This document shows positions 38,577 to 50,134 of a DNA stretch of 64,000 nucleotides, one piece after another (position 1 is the first letter of the stretch; every line of letters begins with the position of its first letter). Made by a program: the position numbers and the translations under genes. The stretch lies in the NCBI GenBank assembly GCA_905221605.1, contig CAJNDS010000230.1, positions 60,001 to 124,000 of the forward strand, written 5' to 3'. Origin of the DNA: Symbiodinium natans (Eukaryota; Sar; Dinophyceae; Suessiales; Symbiodiniaceae). The notes under the pieces were generated by a model. It was not told the origin of the DNA, did no database searches, and saw only the letters and a list, made by a program, of their open reading frames with translations.

Positions 38577-41556
38577 CGAACTTCGACTTCAGCCAATTTT
38601 CGACCTCAGTAAGCGCGCGCCGAATTTCAGCTTCAAATTTCGACTTCGAATTTCGGCTTCCGGGGGGGGACGAAAAGGGGACCCACTTCCCCGGGTCCCT
38701 GTCGTCGTGGTTGTTTGAGTGTGATTGGTCAAAGAGAGTACTTCGCACTCCTTTTTTGGCGTTACACAAATAAAAGCCAAGTTCAATACCAAAGCAACCT
38801 GTTCTGCGTACCTGTGGAAAGTTGTACTTTTACGTTGTACATGTTGGATAGCACGGTCCTGTGCAGCGCAGCAAAGTTTCAGCATCAGGCTGCCATGCAG
38901 TCGTCGGCGCAGCCCCATCTTGTGTAGCAACACTCTCGGCAGTGCTACCTTCAAACCCAGGAACATCACACAGCAGGTTATGGAGATGATTTAAATTAGG
39001 CCTTGAATGGCTTGCAAGGGGGGAAAGATCGCAGAACTCACACAGGTCTCCATCCAAGGAACATGGATCTGATATAGAGCGCGCGCGTCCAGTGGTAATT
39101 CGTGAAGAAAGTCTGTGGCACTCAACAGAACCAAAACCAGGGAGCCTGCAAATAACGTGGCAGCATGAAATTTTTGTTACACGCGTTTTCCAGATCAACG
39201 TGAACGCTGGAAGGAAGTCGGCATTAATGGCGCCAATGCAACAGAATGGCATAGATGGCATGTGCTGTGACTTTTTCATTGCCAAGTTTAGAGGACCCTG
39301 ATTTGCCCCAGCGCATGTCAAATCCTGGCAATGAGAATTGCCGCAGTATGTGGGTCAGCCCTAGGGAGGAACAGAAAAGTTGCCGTATTGGCAGGTAATC
39401 ATCTTGCAGGAGTTACCAGACATCGCGAAGAGAGGGGCTTTGCAATTTGTGGCACATGATGGTGTGTAGGGCAAGATGGTTGCTGCAGAGTGTCAGCAAC
39501 TACGGCTCTTGATATTCCGCAGCCATCATATAATGCTCTGCTCAGGGGGTTTCGTTTGGGATTTTTTAATTTTGCGCATGGGTTTCTCGCTGGTCACCAT
39601 CCCCATTAACATTTTTTCCCGATATGGGGTGAAGATGCCGAGCGGCTCCTCTTTCCACTGTTGCGAAAACAGCTATTCCTGGGTCTTTCTTGTGGGTCTC
39701 TTGCCTCGTGTTCAGAAAAGGCACCTTGTTCAGATTTCGAAGAGTCGTCGCTGTTAATGTTAATGGTTACGGTATATCCACGTGGTTCTTGTCGCTGCCT
39801 ATGTCTATCCTGTTGGTCGGAAACAGGTACGTTGCCATGGTCATTGCTTTCAGAATTGCCGGTATGGTGGGGGCGAACAGGTGACTGCATATCTCCTCGG
39901 GGCTTCCCAGGGTTGCCGCGCGTGGAGGACACTGTTGAGGTGTCTTGCCGGGGATGGAAAGATCAGCCTGGATGTTTTCATCGGGATGGCAGCAAGGTAA
40001 CCCTCAAATGGTCAACCGATCAACACGTTCGCAGATCTTTGTGTGTAATGGGTTTTGCGCTGAAATTCTCACCTCGTTTGCTTGTTACTCTGCATCACTG
40101 GTGTACGCAGCTCGGGTGGCTCTTTCGATAGGACAAGAGCTGTGTGTGTGTGTGTGTCCGCAACGCATGACGCAAAACCAAGACGTCCAGCTGATTCGCT
40201 GCCCGTTTATATTCGTGGCCACGAATTCCGCGGCCCCTGCGCAAGAAAGGTATGTAAGAATATCTTGCGTGTGTGCCAAGGGGGAGCCTCATCAAGTTTT
40301 GCGACCACGTCATGATACCACTCCCAGGCATGCTACCTCAGTTCATATACACCTATGGACTGGGATCAGCAGCGATCAGCAGCAAGAAGCTCGATCGTAA
40401 TGGATCCCCTTTTTTGGAAGCATTCTGGCTGGTGATTCTGTTGTATGGATAAAGGGCCATGCTTGCACGGCGGACATCGTCGTTTTTAGTGACAATGATT
40501 CCTGCAGGAGTCAAATCCGATCATTCGTCTCCATGCGGGAAGATTAAATACACGATCATGCGATTTTGCCTTCAGCAAGGGCGGCATAAGCTTGTTTCTC
40601 ATGACTTTTTCGGTGCTCGCGAGTGGTCTCTTCACCCGACTGTGTTGCTCGTTCGCAACAACAGAGACAAGAGTGAGTGCGTGACTTTCTCTTGCTGTGA
40701 GTCATTGGACCATAGATTCGTTTCAGTTATTCCTGATTTTCGAAATTATTTTGATGGGTTTTTATTTCGTGCTGCGTTGCAAGAAAAATATGAGGAAATT
40801 CTTGTCCCGCTCGGCTGCCCGGGGCCCAGGGTGAGTGCCAATGCGCTGGGAGGTCACCGATTGCGGTGGCACGGCACTTGACCGTGTCTGACCTGCCCTG
40901 CCTTGCCAGGGCCAGGGAAAAGAAGAAGGCTGTTTTGCACTTTCCGGGTTTTGACCCTACACATGTTTCATAGGTTCAATGTGATTGTCTTTTGCGTACA
41001 ACCCAACTTGTACATATTCTGCAATGGTTGTTTACGCCTTTCCCGTTTGAATTTTGAAACATTAACCGTGATTAACCCAGCACCAAAGACCTCAAATCTT
41101 ACATGAACTTTACGTTATGCCGTGTTATGCCCCAGCAAGTTCAAAGTGCAGGGCGTGCTTGCCGTTTGTTTTGTGGACTCATGTCGGTCGAGACGTTGGA
41201 AACTACATTTTCAGCAGTTGCTGCTCCGCGAGCCATGTGGCTTTAGCTTTTGTTACAGTTGTGAAGATGTGTTGAGGTGTTTTCACGCTCGGCACCAAAT
41301 CCAAAGGTAACTGAGTGCATGCTTTCATGAACGCTCCGAAGATTACATAAGTTAGAATTCGAGAGAGACGCCTGTCGTCGCCAACATGTCCGTTCAGGCC
41401 TTGGAAACAAGTTGCTGCATGGGCCGCATGCAGCTGTCCACCACATGGGAAAACTTTGTGCAACCATGTTTTTTTGAGGATGTGGAGCAGAAGGATATCG
41501 AGGCTAGTTTTGTAGGTTGTTTTGAAGAATGCACTGGTTGCAGAGTTTCACTGCAG
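38577..41556. other. About 3 kb with no recognised gene
   Basis: The first 100 bp repeat a TTTCGACTTC/GAATTTCGGCTTC word. Beyond that there are only short open frames on both strands without familiar motifs; the longest (40459-40881, plus) has no recognisable domain. A (GT)n run lies at 40140-40156. Host exons may be hidden here, but I cannot support any. Confidence 0.4.
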
Positions 41557-42817
41557 TTGGAACAGGTTGCACGAGAAGATCAGCAGCGAATAAACCGCTT
41601 CAGCAGATTGAGACCTGATTGTGAGCCATCAGCCTTCCTGTATTTCACTGTATTCCGCGTTTTATGTATGCGCTTGATGATTCCAACAACGTTCATAAGC
41701 TGTTTTGATGAGGAACCTTCAGAATCTTGGCGGCGTTTCAGTCAGTGTTTGGTGTTCATTTTGCAATGTGCGCAGCTGCATGAGATTGCATTCGTCTCAC
41801 TTTCTTGTGTTTTCCAGCTCAGTCTGGAAGACCTGCCTTGATTTTGAGCTAGAATCAGCTAGAATGCAAGAACATTTTTGACAGGTATGATGACTTGGAC
41901 GAGGAGATCGCCAAGATCAAAAAGGATGTTCAGAGGTACAAGGCTGCCAGATTTTGCTTACCAGTTACCAGTTGTTCTGGTCTCAGGGTTCTCTGTGCAG
42001 GAAAGTGCTGCGTGAGTTTTTTCTTTGAGTCTTTGCTGCTGTTTTCTTCTTGGAACGATCTGCTGCCAGGATGCGCAAGAGGAGATCGAAGGCCAGGTGC
42101 CTGTTGTCCTTCGTGCCCGCAGCATCGCATTCAAGTCCGCGCCATGTCTTTTCACTTGGCTTGATGGCTTGTGTTAGCTTTCCACCGGATATCTTTTGAA
42201 TGCCACGTGTACCTGATAAGAATTTTCCAAGTGCTGTCGCACTTCCCAGGGTGCATGGAAGACAACGGCATCATCGTCAAAATCGGCGAGGCATACACTC
42301 CTGTCGATGAGGACAGGGTCGCACGAAAACAGTAGAACAGTAGCCTTCGATTCTTCAGTGCACTTCTGCATCCACAGCCACTCATTCAGTTGAGCTGCGA
42401 TTGCAAGGATTCTGTCCTGGAGAAGTTGACGAACCTTATTGAGAAATCCGAGGCATTGCGACTTTGCAGAGATGCACAGTGGCAGCACAGTGGGTGCAGG
42501 CAGCATTGTCCCAAAAGTCGGACGAGATTGAGACTGTGAGGGGTGAGCTGGACTCCTTGAAGAAGGTTCTCTGCTTTGGCATGGACCTGCTTGGTTGGGC
42601 AGTTATCCTAACTGTGGTTGCGTGCTTGCTCTGAGAAGGTTTGATGCGCAAAGCGACAGGGTTGGTAGTGTAAAAATTTTTAGTAATTAGTAGGCGATTT
42701 GCAGTCGGATGTCTCGACACACTGGTCTTGCCAGTTTGCAGCAGTTCTCTGAGTATGCAAAGACGCGCGCAGGTGCTTTATGCCAAGTTCGGATCCAGCA
42801 TCAACCTGGAAAAGTGA
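41557..42817 (+). CDS. PFDN4: Prefoldin subunit 4 (multi-exon, partial model)
   Basis: Small exons spell a prefoldin-4 protein. LEQVAREDQQRINRFSRL (41557-41612) is the conserved start of helix 1. YDDLDEEIAKIKKDVQ (41885-41935) continues the coiled coil. MEDNGIIVKIGEAYTPVDED (42250-42317) is the beta-hairpin region. SQKSDEIETVRGELDSLKK (42500-42565) joins at a GTTCTC donor to VLYAKFGSSINLEK and a stop (42773-42817), the hallmark PFDN4 C-terminus. Role from the family: one of six subunits of the cytosolic prefoldin co-chaperone that hands actin and tubulin to CCT. The first exon and one or two middle exons are unresolved. At least one exon junction (41612) lacks an obvious GT donor, as is common in dinoflagellates. 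Confidence 0.85.
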
Positions 42818-43400
42818 GAAGGCCACAAGTTCGTGGGAGACTCGCGTTCGCGGTGGCAAAAACACGTTTGTGGCTAGCAGAAGCACGGGTGACAAGCAGC
42901 AGAGCTTGTTTCAACGCCTATAATTTGATGACTTCCCTGTCCAAATGCTGCCTTCCATGGACATCGAAAATTTGAATGCGCCTTCATCTCCCTGTTCTTG
43001 GTTGGGCCGGGAGTCAAGAGGTAACAGGAGCGCAAGTTATTTTGAGCCGAACCGTGCACCGGAGCTGTTTGACTGTCGTATGGCAGACATCCAAATCACA
43101 AAGACCGATTGCCAATGATGTTGACTTGAGCGCCGGCCCTAGCAACAGCAAAGATCCCTTCAAAAGCCAAGACATCGAGAGGATCTGTGAATGTTTGGGA
43201 GTTTCTCGTGCCGCTGTCACGCATCGGCTGGTCCCACTTGGCCTCTGTGATATCGTACAAATGCGATGCGATGCTGAGTTTGATGCCCCTGTCGTCCATT
43301 TTGCCGGTTGGTTGCTGAAGCGTTGTTCGGCGATGCTCGGTGTTGCAGCAGCTTGACATGGCTTGACAAGGCTTGCTAGGGCAGGGTCTCAGCGGTTCCA
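42818..43400. other. Intergenic, no gene seen
   Basis: About 580 bp downstream of prefoldin-4 with no convincing exon. Confidence 0.4.
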
Positions 43401-43409
43401 AGGCATTTG

Positions 43410-43529
43410 GATGATGATGATGATGATGATCATGATGATGATGATGATGATGATGATGAAGATGCTGATGCTGATGCTGATGCTGCTGATGATGATGATG
43501 GTGGTGATGATGATGATGTTCTGGTGTCG
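43410..43529. repeat. (ATG/GAT)n trinucleotide tract
   Basis: Interrupted GAT/CTG repeats that encode artificial poly-Met, poly-Asp or poly-His in the six frames. Confidence 0.9.
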
Positions 43530-43783
43530 TTTCATACGGCCAAGATGCGGACCAGGGCAGACGTGCTGCCCTGTAGGCAACATCACATTGTCGCAGCCGC
43601 AGCGGTCGCGGGCTTCCAGCTTCAGTCTGCGAGTCCAGGCGCGATTCTGGAGCACACCCAGGGCACACCCAAGCAGGGCGGCACGCAGCAACACCGGCAT
43701 CGTGTGGGTGCCATTGCAGGTGGCTTGGATTCGGGCGCGCCATTGGAAGTAAACGTTCGCAATGCATAATCCGGGCTTGCGCA

Positions 43784-44355
43784 CTATGGCAGCACGGTGA
43801 AGCAGGCGGTTGTCCTCCTCATCGAGCATGATGCAGAGATGCTCGTTGGGGGCGCCGGAAGGTCCAGCCGCAAAGCCATGGCGTGCGGACTGGAGACAGG
43901 CGACGAACGCTTGCTGTGGGAGTCGGGAAATCCCAAAGCATTGGCATCATGCCTGCCGTATGCCTCATGAGGGGTCAGTAGGCTCGGCCATTCACCCACT
44001 GGTAGGAGTAACTCAACCGCATCCACAGGACCGCGTAAGCGAAAACATATCATGAAGGCTGCACCAGCCTCACGGCAAATCCGCGAAGCAGCTCGCTCGA
44101 AGGGGCCACGCCTTGTCCTCAGCAGCCCGGAGCGTGGGCAGGCCGCAAGGTGGTCTCCGCAATGGTTAGCGAGCGGCACCGGCTGGCACCGGTGAGCGGC
44201 AACGGCTGGCGGAGTCTGCGCAGGAGGATTGCTCGGAAGAGTGGGGATGCTAGCGTGAACTCCGGCTGCGTTGGGCGAGCTGTGAGGACACGGGCAGCGT
44301 GCGGCCCAGCTTGCGAATCCAGCAAGGCGGCCGAAGCAGCATCAGTGTCCCTCAC
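43784..44355 (-). pseudogene. LINE-like C-terminal fragment (zinc knuckle and endonuclease region)
   Basis: Minus-strand pieces in order: LLDSQAGPHAARVLTARPTQ, FRAILLRRLRQPLPL (44355 to about 44190), then CGDHLAACPRSGLLRTRRGP and ASRICREAGAAF. These match the C..C...GDH..AC cluster and start of the restriction-like-endonuclease region in the better copies at 48-53 kb. Frameshifted and truncated. Confidence 0.7.
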
Positions 44356-44494
44356 GAATGCGCGGTGATAGCCTGTAGCAATGAAACTGCCCGGTTGTGG
44401 AATGATGCCACCACCGCGCTGCAGACAACAAAACGGCTAGGCGCAGGTAGCAAAATGAGACGCATTGAGGCTGCAGCCCTTTATGTTCAAGAAC

Positions 44495-44800
44495 TTATTT
44501 TTTTCCGCGAAGCTTTTTGCGACAGTGGTCAGGGCGCCGGCAGTCGGCTCGTGACCAGCAAGGAACTGTCCCGGCCTCGTGCAGGTCGGGCACAACTCCG
44601 GCGTCGCAACTGTCGCCTCCAGGCAGCTCAAGGAGGCTACAGGGGTCGGCGCTTGGCTGCGGCACGCCAGCCCGCGCAATTGGACCGATGATAGTAGTGT
44701 GCAGGCCGAGCTGCGCTCCGTGCCATACGGGCATCCCGTTTGCGAACCTCAATGCGACGTGCGTCGCTAACAGGAAACTCGATGTTTATCTCAGCGACCC
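44495..44800 (-). pseudogene. LINE-like endonuclease fragment
   Basis: Minus-strand FANGMPVWHGAQLGLHTTII with GPIARAGVPQPSA corresponds to the IEVIANGLPLWGGAQLAVDTTLVSPLT block of related copies. A separate, short, degenerate copy. Confidence 0.65.
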
Positions 44801-45123
44801 TGATGCAACAAACGTCATCGGCAAGTACGCGGCGCGATCATTGCAAGAGGAGCACACACGGAGATTGAGCGGGCGGCAAGGCGACGGCGGCTGATGTAGG
44901 GAGGACTGGCTGTGCCATTCGCGCGGCCACGATACCATGTGTAAGCTTACAAACTTTTTCTTAGAAAATGGGACGCTGTGGGAGTGCACTTTTTCCGCAA
45001 AAAACACATGCAAATCCTAAAAACAACCTAAAAACACACGAAAAGCGTGAAAAAAAAAAAAAACACACACACAACAAATCCCCACAAAAACCAAAAATAA
45101 AAGAACAAAGAAAAAAAAGAAAA

Positions 45124-45459
45124 CAATGCTGAGGGACTCTGTTGGGGAGCCGGACCCCTGGGAAGAGTCTCTCAGGATTGTTTTTTGTTTGTTTTTTTTG
45201 GTTTTTTGGGGGTTCTTGTGTAAGAAAACCAAAAAAACCAAAAAAACCAAAAAAACCAATCCTGAGGGACTCTTTTGGGGAGCCGGACCCCTGGGAAGAG
45301 TCTCGCAGGATTGGTTTTTTTTTTTTTTTTTTTTTGGTTTTTTTGGTTTTCTTGGTTTTTTTGGTTTTTGGAGGATTTTTGTGCAAGAAAACCAAAAAAA
45401 AACAATCCTGAGGGACTCTGTTGGGGAGCCGGACCCCTGGGAAGAGTCTCTCAGGATTG
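45124..45459. repeat. Three 57-nt palindromic hairpin units in T/A-rich foldback spacers
   Basis: Units at 45124-45180, 45257-45313 and 45403-45459. Each begins CAATCCTGAGGGACTC and ends GAGTCTCTCAGGATTG (near-complementary), with an inner GGGGAGCCGGACCCC stem-loop. Spacers run from TTTTTTGG-type to AACCAAAA-type sequence and can fold on themselves. Resembles a foldback or MITE-like tandem element. The poly-Phe and poly-Lys ORFs here are artefacts. Confidence 0.8.
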
Positions 45460-46889
45460 TTTTTTTTGGTTTTTTTTGTTTTTTTGGTTTTTTTTGGTTT
45501 TTTTTGGTTTTTTTGGTTTTTGGAGGATTTTTGTGTATTATTGGAGATGTTTCTGTATCATTTCCTTTTGTACGGTTTTTCGGTATCTTCTGAAGGGTGT
45601 TTTTTGGGCCTTCTTTAGGTTCTTTGGTGTTATTTCCTTTTTGTACGTTTTTTGTTTGTACAGTTGTTTCTGTTATTTGTGTTGTGTGTGTGTTGTTTAT
45701 TTCTGAGTGCCCTTTTGTACGTGACAAACGCGCTAACATGGACAATCAAGCACACCGCATTACCAAAAAAATCGAATCCAGCAAAATCTCGAGAGTACCA
45801 AAACTTCCATATAGTCAATCACGGCCCAATACGCAAGACATGACATCTATCCTGAAAAACTATACCTTAGCTAGGATATTTCAAGCAATCATCCCCCAAT
45901 AAGCAAAACCTAATATCTATACTAAACACTGTACCTTAGCAACATATTTTAAGACATCACGCCCTAAGGCTCCTACCAGTTTAATACGGTTCCTATCAAT
46001 TTAAACAGCGGTCTTATTCATGTTACTGGGATTCGCAAAGGTATGGTTCTTGTTAAAGGATCCTATTGTTTTGGAGGCCTATTGGTTCCTATTCATTTCA
46101 GTAAGATTCATTCTCGTCCTAATAGGATTCCTGTGAATTATAACCCGGTTCTTTTTGATTTGTCAAGGGTTCCTATTCATTTTAATAGGCTTCCTTCCTA
46201 TTACCTGTTTTCCGGTTCCGATAATTTAATAGAGGATTCCTATTTATTTTCATAGGATTCCAATAAAGTTTCATAGGGTTCCTAATTACTTTAAAAAGGC
46301 ACCTACTCATGTAATAAGATTCCTATCCTTTTGTTGTCAGATTCTTATTCATGCTAATGGGATTCGTTTTAATATTAATAAGGATCTCATTCACTTTAAA
46401 GGGATTCCTATCGATTTAGGCTCATGTTCATTTTCGTAGGATTCTTACTATTTTTCTAGGGGTTCACATTTTTTTTTAGGGGTCCGATTGGTTCGTGTTA
46501 ATTGTAGTAGGGTTCCTCTTCAGTTTAACAGGGTTCTTATTAATTCTACGAGGATTCTCCTTAATTTTGAGGGGCCTCCAATTCATATTCAGAGGCTTCC
46601 TATTGACTTTACGGCGCCGATTAATTTAAAGTAGGGTTCCTATGGATTTAAATGGAGGATTCCTATTGTTGTTTCTATTAAAGTTGGCCCATTTATTTAG
46701 AAAACGGGGATGTCCAGTAACTCAGGTCAGGACATACACTGTATCGCTGCTTTGTGTTGGCGTACTTGCATGTTATGCATGTCTCGTGATTTTGTTTATA
46801 TACAATACGGGTACGTTGCGAGAGTGTTTTTAAAATGTCTTTCAATAAATGGAAAAAAGTGCACTCCCACAGCGTCCCGGTCTCTTTTC
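45460..46889. other. AT-rich island with degenerate ~25-30 bp repeat
   Basis: First T-rich. From about 45960 to 46680 a GGATTCCTATTCATTTTAAT-like word recurs in many diverged forms. No gene seen. Base composition is unlike the GC-rich flanks. Confidence 0.55.
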
Positions 46890-47515
46890 TTAAATCGTGG
46901 AAGTAATAATTAAACAGGTGCTCGTATCAGGGCAAAGGCCTGTTTTTGGAACACGGCAAGGAAGGAGCCGCCAAGCCTCGGCGCACTCCAGCCACACCCA
47001 AGCTCTCTCGAGGACGTTTGGGTCGGAGTTTGGACCCTGCGCCACAGCGGCAAGGGCTCGTCGTGCTCGGAGCACCACTTGGGGACGGATTTTTGCGGAG
47101 GCTGAAGAGCACGCTCTGGAGATGCACCTTTGCTGTTTTGCTCGAATTGGGACCGGCAATTCTTGGGTCGCCCATACATTGTTTGACCCCATGTTCATGT
47201 TCGCACGTCGGATCAGTGCAACAGCCATGTCGCCGTCACCGACAGAGGAAACTTGGATTTGCTGTACGTTTGGGACGCTCTTTTGGGTAGCCAGGCCCGC
47301 CGCCAGCGCCCGAAGCTACCACCCAGGGCGACCCGTTGCCGCTGCGGCCGCGAGTGCCTCTCTTCATCTGACGGTGCGTCAAGCTCCTCGACACCGTCTA
47401 TTTCATGTAATGGGGATCGCGTGGCGTCTCTTCACACCCTTTGCCGGAGGAGTCGTTGTTGCTTTCATTTTTTGGATAGTCTTTAACCCCGGCGGCGGTT
47501 TGAGTCAGAGCGGCC
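46890..47515 (-). pseudogene. LINE-like N-terminal fragment behind relict spliced leaders
   Basis: Read on the minus strand after the two leader relics, about 150 codons of unassigned sequence lead into KIRPQVVLRARRALAAVAQ and CAEAWRLLPCRVPKTG. I associate these with the N-terminal part of the same LINE-like family, but from memory of dinoflagellate sequences rather than from a copy in this window. No catalytic domain. Confidence 0.45.
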
Positions 47516-47542
47516 CTTGAGCCAAAATGTCTTGAGCCAAAA
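47516..47542 (-). repeat. Two tandem relict dinoflagellate spliced-leader 3' ends
   Basis: On the minus strand TTTTGGCTCAAG (47542-47531) is followed after one base by CATTTTGGCTCAAG (47529-47516). These match 12 and 14 nt of the 3' end of the dinoflagellate spliced leader. Tandem relicts mark mRNAs that were trans-spliced, reverse-transcribed, reinserted and spliced again. Confidence 0.8.
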
Positions 47543-47760
47543 CTTGCGACTGACCGCATCATATGCAGCACTAACATCGACTGACACGACAGTGAGTTGA
47601 AGACCGGTCTCGGTGTGGGTTGGAGATGCCCGGGTGGACAGCGCATATGGGTGGGCTGCACGCCAGCGCAGTTGGTTGGGAAAACTGTTGGGCAGGCGTT
47701 CGAGCAACCAGCCGTCAAGGGATCCCCGATGACGAGTCTGCGGGTGCCCCCAGATGGCAA
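47543..47760 (-). pseudogene. LINE-like RT fragment
   Basis: Minus strand: QLTVVSVDVSAAYDAVSRK carries the first RT catalytic Asp block, equal to TVVSVDVSAACDTVSRQ at 50790-50840. It is cut off exactly where the spliced-leader relics begin, so a processed cDNA seems to have landed in or next to it. Confidence 0.7.
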
Positions 47761-48430
47761 TTAAGCGGCCGACCGGGTGAAACTCATTGAGGTCTTGCGA
47801 ATTTCACCCGCCCGTCGTGTTGTAGGTTCAGGAACAGACAAAAAAACACAAACTGCCACATGCGGCCACGTTGGGCGAACAACACTCCCGCGGCCACGCT
47901 TCACAAACTCAATTTGGCCATGAAACGTCAACTCAGGATCGAGGTTTCAAATCAGACACCCAGCAGACACAAACGCCGGTGAAGACAGCCAATTTTACTG
48001 CCCAGAGAAAGAAAGATCTCATTGTTTCAGGAAATCTCACATTACTGAAACTTCATGTGCCTTTGTCTTCGTGTTCGCCTTGACTTAAGCAACAAGAAAG
48101 GATTTTATGAGTGCCATTCATTGATTTTTGCTCAAAAATTGTCAAAACTTGAAAATTGAACGATTCTTTCTCGCGCTAAAAAGGCTTCTGTCCGAGTGCC
48201 ATTTGAGAGAACATGCCTTGCTACAGTCCCCCCCCCCCCCCCCCCCCGAAACCTTCCAAAACGAAATACACGGGCCGCCTATTTCCGGACCATCCCCCAC
48301 CCCCCCCACCCCCATAAGGGGGGCACTCTTGATTCCGCTCGCGCTGCGGCAGCGCTCCTGCGCGGACGCGGCTTCGAGGTGCCGCCGTGGGACTCCTTCT
48401 CGCCGTCCCCCCCGGGCGATGGCGACCGTG
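47761..48430. other. Spacer with poly-C tracts
   Basis: No gene recognised up to about 48300. C homopolymers occur at 48230-48247 and 48294-48312. Confidence 0.4.
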
Positions 48431-49250
48431 ACGACCCCTTGCGGGGGTGGAAAAGGCGCGCGGCCATGGCATGTGATGAGCGCGCGCTCGAGTTGCACCT
48501 TTCAGACCTTGCCACCGCATCTCGAGCGCTGCTGCTGTCGCAGGCCGGGCCGCACGCCGGGCGTGCCCTCACAGTAAGGCCAACGACCGCGGAGCTCCTC
48601 ATCTCACCGGCCGCTGCTCCTGCGCCGCCTGCGGCTCCCGCTGCAGCTGGCGCCGCGCACCTGCAGCTGCCACAGTCATTTGGATGCTTTGGGGGAGCAC
48701 CGGTCGGCGTGCGCCACTTCCGGTGTCCTGGCTTCTCGCGCGTTGCCACTAAAGTGCTCGGTTGCCCGTGCGTGCCGGGAAGCGGGAGGGCGGGTGTGCC
48801 ACAACATGCGACTGGTGGATATGAATGTCGATGTGCCCATGGCGGATGCACGTCGCATTGAGATTGTGGCCAACGGCTTGTCGCTGTGGAACGGAGCGCA
48901 GCTCGCCGTTGACGCCACCATCGTCAGCCCCATCACCCGCAGGGGTGAGGCGCAGCCGGGCGCTGAAGTTCGCCCCGGCCAGGCCGTCGACGCCGCAGTG
49001 CGCCGTGAGCGACAGCAAACGTACCCCGAGCTAGCGCGCGCCCGGCCGCTTGACGCCCGCTTCCTCCGCCTCTAGGCCCGGCACCGGGCCGACGGCGTCC
49101 CCCGCTGCTCTCAGACCGGCAGCGCAAGCGGCCTGGGCAAGCGGCCTGGGTCGCGCGCTGGGCTGGGTTTTAGCGGTGGCAGCGCAGCGCGCATATGCCA
49201 GCGCGTATACGCCAGCTCGCTTCTTGAGCTGCCGCTGGCCGGGGAGTGCT
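48430..49250 (+). pseudogene. LINE-like C-terminal region, copy 2
   Basis: ALLLSQAGPHAGRALTVRPT (about 48525), then MRLVDMNVDVPMADARRIEI and ANGLSLWNGAQLAVDATIVS (about 48805-48930), then LAVAAQRAYASAYTPARFL (about 49172). These blocks form the C-terminal restriction-like-endonuclease part of a non-LTR retrotransposon. Several frameshifts; the C..C..H..C knuckle is missing. Confidence 0.7.
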
Positions 49251-49720
49251 GCGTAGACGGAACGACGCCAGACCGCCACGAAGTCCTGGCGCCCCCGCAA
49301 CCCAGCCGCCTGCCGCTGCCAAAGCACTAGGCTCACTAAGCTCTGCCAGATGCCGGTGCCCCGCAATCCATGATCCTTACGGCGACCATCTTGCAGCCTG
49401 CCCTCGCTCTGGGGTGTTCTTCGTGCGCGGGGCGGCCCTCTCGAGCGTGCTGCCGCCAGGATGTGCCGCGAAGCTGGTGCGGCCGTCGCCTTTATGTGCT
49501 GTCCGCAACCTCAACGTCGACCCAGTCCGGCAAGACGACAGGCGCATTGAGGTCATTGCCATCGGTTTGCCGCTGTGGGGAGGAGCGCAACTCGCAGTCG
49601 ACACCACGCTCGTTTTTCCCCTGACGGCTGCCAGGCTCCCCCGCAGGGTTGCCGGTGGAACAGCTGGCACTGCGCTTGTGACTGGTCCAGCCGCTGCCGG
49701 CTGACCGTCGTCGCGCTCGA
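49246..49720 (+). pseudogene. LINE-like C-terminal region, copy 3
   Basis: Starts at the zinc knuckle, CRCPAIHDPYGDHLAACPRS (about 49351). Continues VRQDDRRIEVIAIGLPLWGG and AQLAVDTTLVFPLTA. A second frame then holds CRLTVVALEIGGRWSTEA. 5' truncated and frameshifted. It follows copy 2 directly in the same orientation. Confidence 0.75.
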
Positions 49721-50134
49721 GATTGGCGGGCGCTGGAGCACTGAGGCCGCCGCAACGCACGGCCAGCACCGCCCCCTTCACGAGCCGCCGCCATCTCTGC
49801 CTACACGCTCCTGTGGTGCGCCCTCCTATCCTTCACTGCCGCGCGCTCCTTCGCTGCCAGCCTGGCCAATGTCGATGGGGAGCTGCCACCCCTGAGCGAC
49901 ACAGCGCAGCTTGAGCGACACTTCGCAGCCACCACACGCCAGCCGCATGACCGCCCGTTGCCTGTTGCCCGTAGGCTGTCGCCCGGTTGGGGCTAGATCA
50001 CAGGGACCGCGTTGGAAAGTGGGGCAACCTCACCACGTTAGCACGGCACCTGCTGCACAAACCAGACCTTGCAAGGGTCGCCACCTTGAACCCTGATTTT
50101 TTCTTTGTAAAGTTGTCATCTGGAGTTTTGATCC

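Noticed and set aside
43096-43769. His-, Met- or Asp-rich ORFs on both strands
   Set aside because: Products of the GAT/ATG trinucleotide tract; all frames stay open for compositional reasons.
45017-45745. Lys- and Phe-rich ORFs on both strands
   Set aside because: Low-complexity A/T runs around the hairpin array; no real domain.
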